This document shows, piece after piece, positions 1 through 9,631 of a DNA stretch of 64,000 nt (position 1 is the first letter of the stretch; each line of letters starts with the position of its first letter). The DNA is from Occallatibacter riparius (lineage in GTDB: Bacteria > Acidobacteriota > Terriglobia > Terriglobales > Acidobacteriaceae): contig NZ_CP093313.1 in NCBI RefSeq assembly GCF_025264625.1, positions 1,860,001 through 1,924,000 of the forward strand. Direction: 5' to 3'. The notes under the pieces are model-generated. The model worked only from the letters and a program-made list of their open reading frames with translations. It made no database searches and was not told where the DNA came from. A program made the translations under genes and the position numbers.

Positions 1-1868
1 TTTACAAGGACCAGTTTGAAGACGATCCGCTGTGGATGGAGACGCAGAATGCGATGGTCGACGCCGAGGGCAATTACACCGTGCAACTGGGCGCGACCAG
101 CGTGTACGGTTTGCCGCTCGAGCTGTTCAGTTCAGCGGGCTCGCGATGGCTAGGCGTCCGCGTGAACGCGGGTAGAGAGCAGCCGCGAGTGCTGCTGCTC
201 AGTGTGCCGTATGCGCTGAAAGCGGCCGATGCGCAGACGCTCGGCGGATACCCGGCCTCTGCGTTTCTGCTGGCAGGAACAAGAGCCGCGGCCAGCGCTC
301 CGGGTTCCTCCGTTGCCATGCCTCAGCCTGTACCCGCGGCAGCCACTGCAGTGACGACCGCCGGAGGTGCACCGAATGCACTCGCAAAATTCGATGGACG
401 CTCGGACATCATCGGCTCCCAGATCTTTGACAATGGAACCGGCGTAGGCATTGGCATCAGCAAACCCACAGTCAAGCTCGATGTGAACGGCGCCACCACT
501 ATCCACGGACCTTTGCTGCTGCCGTTTGCCAGCCCGGCAACGGCAACGGCAGGCAGGGTCTCACAACCGCAGGGCTTCAGTGCCTCGTCCTTCAATAGCA
601 GCACGGCTTCAGCCGTAGCGCAGACTTTCCAATGGCAGGCGGAGCCCACCGGGAACAATACGGATGCGCCCTCCGCGAACTTATCCCTTTTGTTCAAATC
701 CGTGGAACCGGCGCCGGTAGAGACCGGCCTTTCGATTTCCAGTCAGGGAATCATCCAATTTGCGCCGGGGCAGACCTTTCCCCAGGGAAGCGGAAGCGGC
801 ACGGTGACCAGCGTGGGCTTGAGTGCTCCGGCAGCTGACTTCACCGTAAGCGGAGGGCCGGTCACCGGCAGCGGTGTGCTGGGCCTGAATTGGGTGGTTG
901 CACCTACTTACCAGAACATTCCGTATGCGATCGTTAAGCGGGACGCTTACGGTAACGCCACCTTGAATAACCTGCTTGCGGCGGGCGGCATCACGGGCAT
1001 AGCAGATATGGATGCTGTCTCGGCTATCTCCGGGTTCAACAAGAACTCGGGCAGCAATGCTGTCGGTGTGGAAGGAGATGTGAACGGAGCCGGAACTGGC
1101 GTGGTTGGATTCAGCTTCAACGGCGGCCGTGGAGTGAAGGGCGAGGCAGACGGTTCCAGCGGCCAGGGAGTAAAAGGCGAGAGTTTCGGTTACACGACTA
1201 CGGCAGATGGGTTCGGGCCCGATGGTGTCGACGGTATCGCGCACTCCGACGCAGGATCGGGTGTAGCGGCTCTCAACACCGCGGGAGGAGATGCCATTTT
1301 TGCCCAGAGTGCGTACGGCTTTGCAGGTTACTTTTTGGGTAATGTGGCGGTGCAGGGCAATCTTTCGAAGGCTGGCGGTTCCTTCAAAATCGATCACCCC
1401 CTGGACCCCGCCAACAAGTATCTGTCCCACTCCTTCGTGGAGTCGCCCGACATGAAGAACATTTATGACGGGGTCGTGACCACGAACGCGCAGGGCAAGG
1501 CCGTGGTCCAGATGCCGGAATGGTTCGAAGCGCTTAATCGTGACTTCCGCTATCAACTCACGGTCATGGGCCAGTTCGCGCAGGCCATCGTCGCCGGCGA
1601 AATGACAAGCCACAGTTTCATCATTCTGACCGACAAGCCGAACGTAAAAGTCTCGTGGCAGGTGACCGGCACGCGCCACGATGCCTGGGCGGATGCACAC
1701 CGGATTCCTGTGGAACAGGCCAAGCCGGACAAGGAACGCGGGCTGTACCTGCATCCCGAGCTGTTCGGTGCACCGGTGGAGAAGTCCATCGGCGCCGCTC
1801 ACCACCCCATCGCGATCCGCGTGCTGAAGCAAGACAAGATTCTGGTCGCGTCTCCCAAGGCGAAGTAA
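1..1868 (+). CDS. Glycine-rich surface/fibre-like protein, 3' part (start outside window)
   Basis: The reading frame is open from base 3, so the N-terminus lies upstream of the window; the first methionine, at 36, is probably internal. About 620 residues are present. The first third is alanine-rich. The middle (roughly residues 350-440) is made of imperfect glycine-rich units of the GVxGxxNGxGxGVxG type, resembling beta-helical fibre or adhesin repeats. A conserved-looking C-terminal part follows, with the motif SHSFVESPDMKNIYDG and then a compact domain (about residues 470-610). Proteins of this style are common in Acidobacteria, often annotated as tail-fibre-like or hypothetical, and are usually secreted, but the signal peptide would be outside the window. 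No enzymatic motif is visible. The family assignment comes from repeat style and memory, so the function is unknown. Confidence 0.75.
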   Translation, partial: YKDQFEDDPLWMETQNAMVDAEGNYTVQLGATSVYGLPLELFSSAGSRWLGVRVNAGREQPRVLLLSVPYALKAADAQTLGGYPASAFLLAGTRAAASAPGSSVAMPQPVPAAATAVTTAGGAPNALAKFDGRSDIIGSQIFDNGTGVGIGISKPTVKLDVNGATTIHGPLLLPFASPATATAGRVSQPQGFSASSFNSSTASAVAQTFQWQAEPTGNNTDAPSANLSLLFKSVEPAPVETGLSISSQGIIQFAPGQTFPQGSGSGTVTSVGLSAPAADFTVSGGPVTGSGVLGLNWVVAPTYQNIPYAIVKRDAYGNATLNNLLAAGGITGIADMDAVSAISGFNKNSGSNAVGVEGDVNGAGTGVVGFSFNGGRGVKGEADGSSGQGVKGESFGYTTTADGFGPDGVDGIAHSDAGSGVAALNTAGGDAIFAQSAYGFAGYFLGNVAVQGNLSKAGGSFKIDHPLDPANKYLSHSFVESPDMKNIYDGVVTTNAQGKAVVQMPEWFEALNRDFRYQLTVMGQFAQAIVAGEMTSHSFIILTDKPNVKVSWQVTGTRHDAWADAHRIPVEQAKPDKERGLYLHPELFGAPVEKSIGAAHHPIAIRVLKQDKILVASPKAK

Positions 1869-1952
1869 CCGGCTCCAGCTTGTGCAAGGTTGCGCATCGG
1901 GATCAGCACAACATTGCATCAGTGCGATCCGGAAATCAAGCGCAGGCAAAGA

Positions 1953-3765
1953 TCAGGTCGTATACGAACCTGCGAGCCGCGTGACCGGTTCCGCGTAGAG
2001 GTTGCCCGCGAAAAGGTCCAGGTTCCGGCCAGCAAAACGCCGCGCGACGCGACCTTCGGCGAACTCGATCACTTCGTCCACCAGTCCATCGATCGCCGAT
2101 AGCCGGTGCGTCACCACGATGACCGTCTTTCCCTCGAGCAGCGGCCAGATGTTGTTCAGCACCTGGGCTTCGGTTTCGGCGTCGAGGTTACTTGTGCACT
2201 CATCCAGCAGCACGATCTTTTTGTCCGGATGGTCGAGGCTGAGGACGGCCTGCGCCAGAGCGACACGCCGGCGCTGCCCGCCGGAGAGGTTTTTGCCGTG
2301 TTCGCCGGCCTTGGCCTGGTAGCCATCCTGCATGCCCATGATCTCGTCGTGAATGCAGGCAAGCTTCGCCGCGCGCACGACTTCAGCAAACGAGGCATCG
2401 GGCTTCGCAAATCGAAGCGTATCGAGCAACCCGGCATCGGAGAAGAACACGCCGCCGTTCTGCGAAAGGCACGTGCACACGCGTTGAAGCTGTTTGAGCG
2501 GCCAGCGCCTCACGTCCTCGCCGCCCACGTAGACGGCGCCGGCTTGCGGATCATAGAGGCGATCCACCAGCTTAAGGAGCGTCGATTTCCCGCAGCCGGT
2601 GCGGCCGACGAAGCCCACCTTCTTTCCGGCGTCCACGTGCAGGTTGACCCGGTTCAGTACGGGCTCTTCCGCGCGATAGTTGAACTCTACGTCGCAAAAC
2701 TCCAGGCTCACCTGCTGGGGAATGCGCATCGGCTCAACGGAATTGGAATCGCAGACCCTCGAAGTGGCCGAACTGATTCCGAGGAAGAGCTTGATCGGCT
2801 CCCAGGCCTCGCTGATCCGTCCCCACATGCCGGCGTATCCCCACAACGACCCGCAAAGCTGGTCCGACAGCATGAAGAGATACACCAGCATGGCTCCGTC
2901 GAGTCGATGTGCGGTCAGCATTCCGATCCAGACAAAGAGCAGGTAAAGCTGCATGCCGAGGATTACGACGCCTTTGCCCATACCGAAGAACGTCTGCACC
3001 TTCATTTCGGCCAGGCCGTACTGCTCGATTTCGTCGTGAATGCGGCGATAGTCAGCCTCAATGCGTTCTTCCTGGTTGTAGCGCACTACATCGGTATGCA
3101 TCTCAAGGCACTCGATGCTCAGCGAATTATCGGCGGCGTAGCGCCGGTAGCGCGTCTCGCGGTATTTCACGCAGCGGCGGTTCTCCTCGATCGACAGCCA
3201 GAAGAATAGTGCGCAGGAGATTGGGAGTACGGCAATCCAGAACGAGACACCTACGTAGGCTCGCAGCAGGAACAAGCTCATCAACGCCGTCCCGAGCAGG
3301 GGGCACACCTCGCGCGCCAGGCTTTCGCTTGTCTGCGCGAATTTGCTGAGTCCGTTGGTGATTTCGCCGCGACGTGCGCCGCTCGATCCCGACTGGTGCC
3401 AAGCCTGATCGAGGCTGGAGCAATTTTGAGAACACGCCGACGCTGAGCTGCCGGAACATCGGATAACTCACGTGCTTGGCGAACTTCCAACCCATTGCCT
3501 GGTCGAGGCCGTCGAGCAGCAGCTTGTAGGCGGCGAGCACGGCAACGGCGATCAGCACCGATTGCGCGGAATTGTGTTCGTAGGTCCGGATGAGAAGGAC
3601 GAGCCCGTAGCCGCCGCCCACCACCATCGCCTGTCGGATGAGAGTCAAGACGATATACCAGGCGAACCCGCGCCGGAAGGGAGAGAGCAAACGATTGAGT
3701 TCAGCAAACATAGAGGGCCCCGTCTGATCTCGCGTCAGGGAGAGTTTTTCTTTTGGGAATCTCAA
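1953..3765 (-). pseudogene. ABC transporter, fused permease-ATPase, interrupted by one frameshift
   Basis: Two minus-strand frames together make one ABC exporter half-transporter (about 600 residues). The upstream frame (3765 down to about 3425) gives the first membrane segments. The downstream frame (to 1953) gives the remaining membrane region and a full ATPase with Walker A GRTGCGKST, signature LSGGQ, Walker B IVLLDE and the H-loop VVTHR. The frames join naturally if one base is removed from the four-T run at 3424-3427 (AAAA on the coding strand): the text then reads on through SSLDQAWHQSGSSGARRGEI into the second frame. The alternative start at 3711 (MFAELNRLL) is at least as likely as 3765. 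It is either a genuine recent pseudogene or a sequencing error; the intact ATPase motifs favour recent loss or error. Substrate unknown. It converges on the preceding gene. Confidence 0.8.
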
Positions 3766-4005
3766 GAGTACGTGGGTTCCGCCGAAACGACATCACCAAA
3801 TTGAGCTAGATCCAGGCCGGGGGAAGCGTGCATTGCCGCGCGAGATCCTGCGGGCTCCTGCAGAGAGCGCGCCTGGGAAAGCACCGCATGCAAGTACGTA
3901 TCCGCCGGGCCGGTGGGATCCCGGCGGATGCTGCGGGCCAATCCCCTCCGCGATCTGCTTGTGAGCTTTTGTGAGGTTATCTTCTCGCGGTTCGGGAAGC
4001 GGGGA

Positions 4006-4021
4006 TGTGATTTAAATCACA
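4006..4021. promoter_or_regulatory. CRP/FNR-family-like operator palindrome
   Basis: TGTGATTTAAATCACA is a perfect 16-bp palindrome and matches the CRP consensus TGTGA-N6-TCACA exactly; its core also resembles FNR sites (TTGAT-N4-ATCAA). It lies 240-300 bp upstream of the possible starts of the ABC transporter. A closely related palindrome lies upstream of cydA (35188-35201), suggesting one CRP/FNR-family regulator acts at both. The regulator itself is not in the window. Confidence 0.5.
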
Positions 4022-4035
4022 CCATGCGGGTGGGA

Positions 4036-4058
4036 GGCCGTGAATCGGGTTCACGGCC
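4036..4058 (-). terminator. Hairpin downstream of the GH gene, possible terminator
   Basis: GGCCGTGAA and TTCACGGCC form a perfect 9-bp stem with loop TCGGG, beginning 27 bp beyond the stop codon of the minus-strand glycoside hydrolase. No T tract follows on the minus strand, so this is a weak or Rho-assisted terminator, or an mRNA-stabilising stem. Confidence 0.35.
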
Positions 4059-4084
4059 TGCGCTGGTGAGGGGCCTGGGTTTAA

Positions 4085-6793
4085 TTACCAGGCGAGGGTG
4101 ACGGTGATGGTCTTCCAGCCTTCGCCCTCAGGAAAATGGAAGGTCAGGGGATACCAGGCGCACCCGAGCGGATTTGCGTCACACGATCTAAACGAGACCG
4201 ATGCCTTTTCCGCAGTAGATTCACTTTCGATCTTGGGAACAAACTGGCCGTTTCTGATCAAACGGAGCATTCCATCAGAGCCGGCGAGACCCTCGATCGT
4301 GAGCTTCAACTGGCGTTGGCCGTGCTCGGCGTGCACGATGCGGAACTTCCGAGTCCTCGATCCCGGCACTGTCGGTCGGTTTGGAGTCGAGAGTGCGACG
4401 GGCTCGATCAGGTTCATCTCCGCCGGCACGTCGTCTAGCTGGATCGCAGGCAATGGAATTCGCGGTCCCTGCTGCGAGGCAAGTCGGAACTGGCGAGCTG
4501 TCTCCTTATCCAGCGGCCCCACCGAGGCTCCTGGGATGTCGCTCCTCAAGTGCCATCGATTTCCCGCAGTCGGGCTCATGTAGATCTCGAGTTGGCCGCC
4601 ATTCTTCTCTAAGTAAAGCGAAGTCTTTTCGCCGGGTAGTTGGAGGTCAAGCACTTCCGCGTGATCCCACGAGGCCGGCAATTGCGGATTCACCGTGATC
4701 GTCTTCGTCTGCGCGTCGATCGATATCCCGAACAGCCCGCGCAGGGTCGGCGTAATCACCATGGCGCTGGACCAGAGCTGATGGCTGGTGCTGCGGCCGA
4801 AAGGCACGAAGAAATCGCCACTAAGCAGTTCCGTATCGGCGCCGAGATCCTGGGCCCAGGTGAGGTTGGCATTCTCCTTGAGCATCTGGTAGCCGGCGAG
4901 CGGCTGGTTGCCACGGTACTCGGCCATTGCGGCCCAGCCTGTGAAGAGCGGCCAGACTGAGCCCTGGTGATAGCTCATGCCGTCGTAAATCTTCTCGTTG
5001 TTGGCGACGTCGCGGAGGCCCCAGTCGGTGTTGAGTGTGTGCGAAGCGATCTGCTGCAGGCAGGCATCGCCATGTGCGAGGGTCTGCGAACCGAAGCCGC
5101 TCCACCACGCAAGCGCCGGGTAGACGGTGCGCGTGCGATCGACGGGGCTGTTGGGCGTACCGGCGGGATTGGTCGCGAATGCATAGCATCCCGTCTGCGC
5201 GTCGTAGTACTCCTGCTCGATCTTCGCGGCGATATCAGTCGCGCGCTTCGCCGCCGCGCCCGCCTGCGCTTCATTTCCTAGGAGTTTCTGCAATTCGCCG
5301 TAGGCCTGGCTGGCCTGCTGATCCAGAAGCGCGAGATAAATCTCCTGGTGCGGCATTCCGCCGGGCCAGCTCTCGACCCAGCCCGTGCCCTGCGAGTTGT
5401 CGTAGATGCCGTCATGGTCCGTATCGTGCGCAGGATCGGTTTCGAAGGCCCACGCTTTTTCCACCGCATCCTTGTGGGCTTTGAGGAAATCTGTATCGCC
5501 ACTGGCGCGGACGTAGTCGAGCATGGCGAGAAGGAACAGGGGCGTCGAGTCGGCGGCCGCGTACATGTAGGGGAATTGCAGCCAGTCGATCTCTGAGGCG
5601 GTCTGCGAGTACTCGTGCATGATCTTGCCGTCGGCACGCTGCCGCTTGATCAGAAACTCGAGTTCAGACTTCGATAGCGCGAAGTCGCCGTAGCCATTCA
5701 CTGCGTAGAGCGTGTAGAGCGCATCGCGGCCGAAGAACCATCCGAAGCCCGGGCGGGCTGAGTCGCCCGACGCATAGTAGCCGGCGACGAGAGCGGTTTC
5801 ATCCGTGCCGACGGGCTTGGCCTTGAGCTGCTCGATGGATACGACCGCCCATTGGAACGCGTCGTTCAGAGCTTTGTCGGGCGTGTCGATTGAGACTGAA
5901 TTGGCAAGCAGCTTCTTGTAGCTCTCCGCGTGCGCGGCATAGGTTGTAGCGATCGACTGGTTCAGCTTCTCGAGTGTCTCGCCGAGCGCGCGCGTGTCCG
6001 CGGTTTCTTTCTTCGTACCGACGGCCATCAGCAGCGGATAGAGCTTGCCGCGATCATGCGCAGGGTCGATGTGCAGTTTCAGCTCGACGGGGTGCACCTG
6101 CGGCCGCTCCTGGTAGGGAGCCATGATCCCGGGCCGCGCGCCGGGAATGGTGATTGCGCCGGCGATCTCGGGATAGTCTGCATGCAACACGTAGTAGCCG
6201 CCGGCCTGCTCATAGGCATTCGGGCCGTGCGCCACCCATTCGGGTCCGGGGTGTCCGGCGTTGCGCTCGGGCCACATGTATTCGAGTGCCGGCGTAAAGC
6301 GGAAGGTGAAGTCGGTCGGATGCAGGCAATCGAACTCGAACAGCACCACGGGCCCTGTTCCTGAGGGACCCTGCTCCGGCGAGAACATGATCTGTCGCAC
6401 GGTGAAGCCAAGATGCGAATAGGTGATGACGGTTCGCTCGGGCCTGACCTCGATCTCTGCCGACTGCTGATTCACATCGATGGGAACGGTGTAGCCCTCG
6501 ATCTCCGCCTCAATGGTGAGGTGCGAGAGCAGCTTGACGGGGAGAATCCAGGATTCAAACGTGCCATCCTGCTGACCGAGGATGACGCCGCGCGGGCCGG
6601 CAACGGTGAAGGGCTTGAGCGTCTCAGTGTGAGCGCGGATGACCGGACTGGCGGCGTCAAATGCGATCGGAGCCACCGGAGTGAACTGCGGCGGCGGCGG
6701 GGCGGAAGCCTGGCCCATTGCGGAGGACTGGATTGCGGAAGAGAAGACCGGCAGCAGGGATGCCAGGCAAATCGAAGCAGTACGAACGCGCAT
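4085..6793 (-). CDS. Exported six-hairpin glycoside hydrolase (amylo-alpha-1,6-glucosidase/MGH1-like)
   Basis: 902 residues with an N-terminal signal peptide (hydrophobic from about residue 5 to 24, then SSAMGQA), so probably periplasmic or secreted. An N-terminal beta-sandwich region (about 30-280) is followed by an (alpha/alpha)6 barrel (about 300-720). The barrel carries the conserved stretch GWFFGRDALYTLYAVNGYGD, the acidic segment DPAHDTDHDGIYDN and YHQGSVWPLFTGW, all typical of debranching-enzyme C-terminal/GH63-GH133-like domains. The C-terminus (about 740-902) is another beta-rich domain. Substrate is not determinable; alpha-glucans or other alpha-linked oligosaccharides are plausible. 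It stands alone, with an ogt unit upstream on the same strand about 210 bp away. It is a different type from the cytosolic-looking debranching enzyme at 49305-51494, which has no signal peptide. Confidence 0.8.
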   Translation of the reverse strand: MRVRTASICLASLLPVFSSAIQSSAMGQASAPPPPQFTPVAPIAFDAASPVIRAHTETLKPFTVAGPRGVILGQQDGTFESWILPVKLLSHLTIEAEIEGYTVPIDVNQQSAEIEVRPERTVITYSHLGFTVRQIMFSPEQGPSGTGPVVLFEFDCLHPTDFTFRFTPALEYMWPERNAGHPGPEWVAHGPNAYEQAGGYYVLHADYPEIAGAITIPGARPGIMAPYQERPQVHPVELKLHIDPAHDRGKLYPLLMAVGTKKETADTRALGETLEKLNQSIATTYAAHAESYKKLLANSVSIDTPDKALNDAFQWAVVSIEQLKAKPVGTDETALVAGYYASGDSARPGFGWFFGRDALYTLYAVNGYGDFALSKSELEFLIKRQRADGKIMHEYSQTASEIDWLQFPYMYAAADSTPLFLLAMLDYVRASGDTDFLKAHKDAVEKAWAFETDPAHDTDHDGIYDNSQGTGWVESWPGGMPHQEIYLALLDQQASQAYGELQKLLGNEAQAGAAAKRATDIAAKIEQEYYDAQTGCYAFATNPAGTPNSPVDRTRTVYPALAWWSGFGSQTLAHGDACLQQIASHTLNTDWGLRDVANNEKIYDGMSYHQGSVWPLFTGWAAMAEYRGNQPLAGYQMLKENANLTWAQDLGADTELLSGDFFVPFGRSTSHQLWSSAMVITPTLRGLFGISIDAQTKTITVNPQLPASWDHAEVLDLQLPGEKTSLYLEKNGGQLEIYMSPTAGNRWHLRSDIPGASVGPLDKETARQFRLASQQGPRIPLPAIQLDDVPAEMNLIEPVALSTPNRPTVPGSRTRKFRIVHAEHGQRQLKLTIEGLAGSDGMLRLIRNGQFVPKIESESTAEKASVSFRSCDANPLGCAWYPLTFHFPEGEGWKTITVTLAW

Positions 6794-7005
6794 ACTCTGT
6801 TTCCTCTGAATACCTGCGCCATTCTAGAGCCTCTGGAGCGCCGTAAGCGCCTGGCTTCAGAGTGCCTGACTCTCCTCTGCCAACTCCTGCTCGGCGGTTG
6901 CCGCTCCGAGCGGCACGCTGCAGCAACGGCCTTTCGGTAACCGCTATAGAAGCTGGTCGCCTGGCTGTGAAATGCCGGTGCAGACTCTGCACCCCGTGGG
7001 AAGAA

Positions 7006-7530
7006 TCACAAGCGGAAATGCGTCTCGTGATCGAGCAGCCAGCGCTTGCGGTCCATTCCGCCGCCGTAGCCGGTGAGCGAACCATTGGCGCCGATCACCC
7101 GGTGGCACGGAACCACCACCCCGATCGGGTTGGCCCCATTGGCCAGGCCCACCGCCCGCACTGCCTCTGGTCTGCCGATTTGGCGGCTCAGTTCGCCGTA
7201 GGAGATGGTGGTGCCGCACGGAATCCGCCGCAGAGTTCGCCATACCATGCGCTGAAAATCGGTGCCGGCCGTCTTTACAGGCAGGTCATCGATGGCATGC
7301 AGGTCGCCGTCGAAATAGCGAGCAATGGCAATTGTGGCAGCCAAAGGGCCCGGAACATAGGTGAATTCAACGCGGGCGGGTGCATAGTGGCGCGCCAGGA
7401 AAGGCTCGAGCACGCGGTCTTTTTCGGTCCAGAACGTCGCGCGCAGGTTCCCTTCGTTATCGGCGGCGATAAGCATCTCGCCAATAGGCGTGTCGAGCCG
7501 GTCCAACTGCAGGGGCAGGATCGTTTGCAT
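7006..7530 (-). CDS. ogt: Methylated-DNA--protein-cysteine S-methyltransferase
   Basis: 174 residues, the usual length for Ogt. It repairs O6-alkylguanine and O4-alkylthymine by irreversible transfer of the alkyl group to its own cysteine. The active-site motif PCHRVIG is present with C142, preceded by the helix-turn-helix recognition segment (about 95-135, including TTISYGELSRQIG) and followed by GYGGGMDRKRWLLDHE, the conserved C-terminal element. It lacks the AdaA region, so this is the stand-alone Ogt type. It begins 10 bp after the isoprenoid-synthase-like gene on the same strand, so the two are very likely co-transcribed. Confidence 0.95.
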   Translation of the reverse strand: MQTILPLQLDRLDTPIGEMLIAADNEGNLRATFWTEKDRVLEPFLARHYAPARVEFTYVPGPLAATIAIARYFDGDLHAIDDLPVKTAGTDFQRMVWRTLRRIPCGTTISYGELSRQIGRPEAVRAVGLANGANPIGVVVPCHRVIGANGSLTGYGGGMDRKRWLLDHETHFRL

Positions 7531-7540
7531 GGTCCTGTAC

Positions 7541-8860
7541 TCAAAGACGGGCGCGCTGCAACTTAGTTACATTCTGGAGAACTTTTCCGAGGGATCCCGT
7601 TCCGTTCTCCGGGATCGGCAAAGGTATGGCCTGATCGCCCTTGCTGTTCATCACAAGCTCAAAGAGTCTCTCGAAGAGGCCACGATCGCCCTGCAGCTTC
7701 TGTCGGCGTTTGCGCAGGAAGGCAAAGCGGAACGGCGACCAGGGCTCGATGTGCCCGAGAAATGCCGGGGTAAAGTACGCATGCGCATCGGCAACCGCGA
7801 ACAGGATCAGCGACCGCCAACTCATCCGCAGGAGTCCTTTGTGGGTCGGGGAACCGCCGGGGAGCGCATTCATCCGGGCTGCGGCCATCCCGGCGAAGTT
7901 CAGCAACTGCTCCACAAGAGAATCGAGGGGCCGGCCATCGCGAATCGCCCGCGTGAACAGCGTGTCCGATCCACGCTCCAGATCCTCCCCGGCGTCCTGC
8001 AAGTCGTCGCCGAGCTGGAGCATGACGCCCCACAGGAAAGCGAACTCGCTCTGGGCCGCGTCGAGGGAGCCGCGTACCAGGCAGGCGTCGGCCAACACGG
8101 AGGTCCCGCCCTTCGCGCAGCTGATGCGCAGGAGTTCCCCCTCGTGCATAGCTCCGCAGTGCTCCAACTGCTTGAGGCTCTCCTCCTGCGCGGCATGGAT
8201 CGCCAGCAGCGCATCGAAGACCTCCGGATGGCTCGAGCGGGGGAACTCGTCCTCGATCATGCGGATCATGGACACGATCTCAGTCTTCAGCGGCTCTCCT
8301 GGGGGCAACGCTCCCCGCAGACGTGCGCGGAAACACTCGCTGAAACGCACCTTGTCCCGGTGGGTGACGTTCTCGCGGTCGAGGTAGTTGTCGCTATAGG
8401 GATAGAGGAGGCTGTAAGCCAGGATTGCGGGGGTCAGCCGCAGGGGAGCGCCGAACATCGGCTGCATGCCGCAAGCGGTCCAGGCATTGCGAGCAGCCTG
8501 GGTGATGTCAGCCTGGCTCAGCGATGGATCGAACCGGTGCGCCCAGCGCGCCAGTTGCATGCCGATGGGCAGGAAGCCGTGGTTGAGCAGATCGATGGAG
8601 GCTGGACCCAGATCCAAAGCCTCGGCCGCAAACCGGCCGAAGCAGTTGGTCAGCCGGGTCTCGGCATCCGGTGTGCGCCGGCGGCAGGTACGCCGTACCT
8701 CATCGAGCGCCCGGTCGTAGGCCTTCTCTCTCACCTTCTGCTCGCGGGGGGAGTATCGGGGCCCCGAACCCGCCCACGGATCCGCTGCCCGCCGCCACTC
8801 ATCCATGGCGAGAGCTGTCGCTCGCTCCACCCAGCCCGTGCTGGCCACCCGATCGGTCAC
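7541..8860 (-). CDS. Class I isoprenoid-synthase-like protein
   Basis: 439 residues, probably from a GTG start at 8858-8860. Mostly alpha-helical. Two aspartate-containing motifs sit at the spacing expected of trans-prenyltransferases and class I terpene synthases: DNYLD (157-161) in place of the first DDxxD, and QLGDDLQD (282-289) as the second aspartate-rich motif. Such motifs bind Mg2+-diphosphate in the all-alpha isoprenoid synthase fold. The protein is longer than canonical polyprenyl synthases (about 300-350), with an extra N-terminal 90 residues and a basic C-terminus. No signal peptide. It forms a unit with ogt downstream (10-bp gap). The substrate is unknown; the N in the first motif is unusual but tolerated in some terpene-related enzymes. 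Fold call fairly confident, reaction unknown. Confidence 0.65.
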   Translation of the reverse strand: MTDRVASTGWVERATALAMDEWRRAADPWAGSGPRYSPREQKVREKAYDRALDEVRRTCRRRTPDAETRLTNCFGRFAAEALDLGPASIDLLNHGFLPIGMQLARWAHRFDPSLSQADITQAARNAWTACGMQPMFGAPLRLTPAILAYSLLYPYSDNYLDRENVTHRDKVRFSECFRARLRGALPPGEPLKTEIVSMIRMIEDEFPRSSHPEVFDALLAIHAAQEESLKQLEHCGAMHEGELLRISCAKGGTSVLADACLVRGSLDAAQSEFAFLWGVMLQLGDDLQDAGEDLERGSDTLFTRAIRDGRPLDSLVEQLLNFAGMAAARMNALPGGSPTHKGLLRMSWRSLILFAVADAHAYFTPAFLGHIEPWSPFRFAFLRKRRQKLQGDRGLFERLFELVMNSKGDQAIPLPIPENGTGSLGKVLQNVTKLQRARL

Positions 8861-9040
8861 AGTCCAAGGTACGGACGCGGGCCGAACGCGGTTCCGAAGC
8901 CGACGCTTACTTAATCACATACGAATGTGACAAGAGAAGGCGGGAGCCAAAGGCGGAGGAGAATCAGATCTTCGGCGCTGTTTGGATGGCCTTGCCGGGG
9001 GTAGAATTGTCCAGCGGTTAGGGCCAGGAGGTGTGCCTCG

Positions 9041-9388
9041 GTGCTGGAACTGGGGAAGGCGGCGTGCTTTTTCTTCTGCATCGCATCCCTGTACGAGGCG
9101 GCGATCCACGCCTTCTTTGTGCCCGGAACGCGGTGGGAACAGCGGCTTGTGCTGGCGACCTTGCGGCTGGCTTGGGCTGCGTATGTGTGCTTCATGAGCG
9201 GGCTGCTGTTCAAGTTACCGCTGCGCAGCAATCCCGACCGCGATCAGCGACTTACCTCAACCTTGCCGGTACGGCTCTTCTTCTGGTCCTCAGCCTGCAT
9301 CGTGGTGCTGTTTGCGGCTTCCTGGTATCTTGCTGACCTTGGGCAGGAGGCGGCCCCGTTCATCTCCAGCCGGTACCATCCGCAGTGA
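9041..9388 (+). CDS. Small integral membrane protein, unknown function
   Basis: 115 residues starting at GTG 9041, chosen because AGGAGG lies at 9026-9031 with a 9-base spacer; the earlier in-frame-looking start region is in a different frame. Three hydrophobic segments are visible (about 5-25, 38-58 and 78-98), with short charged loops and a C-terminal soluble tail. No recognisable family. It is divergent from the isoprenoid-synthase/ogt unit and followed by a 458-bp gap. Confidence 0.6.
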   Translation: MLELGKAACFFFCIASLYEAAIHAFFVPGTRWEQRLVLATLRLAWAAYVCFMSGLLFKLPLRSNPDRDQRLTSTLPVRLFFWSSACIVVLFAASWYLADLGQEAAPFISSRYHPQ

Positions 9389-9631
9389 GTCTGGGGACTG
9401 AACGTCGGGCCTGCGGCCATTTCGCATGAAAACGTCTCCAGAAGGGCAGCGTCGGACTGCTCTTCGGAGGGGTGTCACCAGGCGTTCACAGCGAGTAAAT
9501 CGCTTTAGACAAATCACTCCATTCTGAGCGGGAAATCTGGCTGCAAACTCTAGGAAAGATTGGCGGTAGCGCATGTAACCGTTTTCAAAAATGAGGCCTG
9601 TTATCATCTGATTTCACTAGCAATTTGCTCG

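Larger units (their letters stand above)
3766..4084. other. Intergenic region upstream of the ABC transporter
   Basis: A gap of 319 bp between two minus-strand genes. It contains a perfect CRP-like palindrome (4006-4021) and a perfect 9-bp hairpin (4036-4058), listed separately. No coding potential or RNA gene recognised. Confidence 0.6.

Noticed and set aside
1..1868. Prophage tail fibre as evidence of a prophage
   Set aside because: No other phage gene nearby; this type of fibre-like protein is common in acidobacterial chromosomes.
681..1949. 422-codon open frame on the minus strand opposite the first gene
   Set aside because: Antisense to a protein with clear repeat structure; composition is the mirror of the real gene and no domain is recognisable.
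2106..3209. 367-codon plus-strand frame opposite the ABC transporter
   Set aside because: Antisense shadow of an ATPase with intact Walker and signature motifs.
7490..8914. 474-codon plus-strand frame
   Set aside because: Lies opposite the isoprenoid-synthase-like gene, which has motifs and a plausible operon partner.
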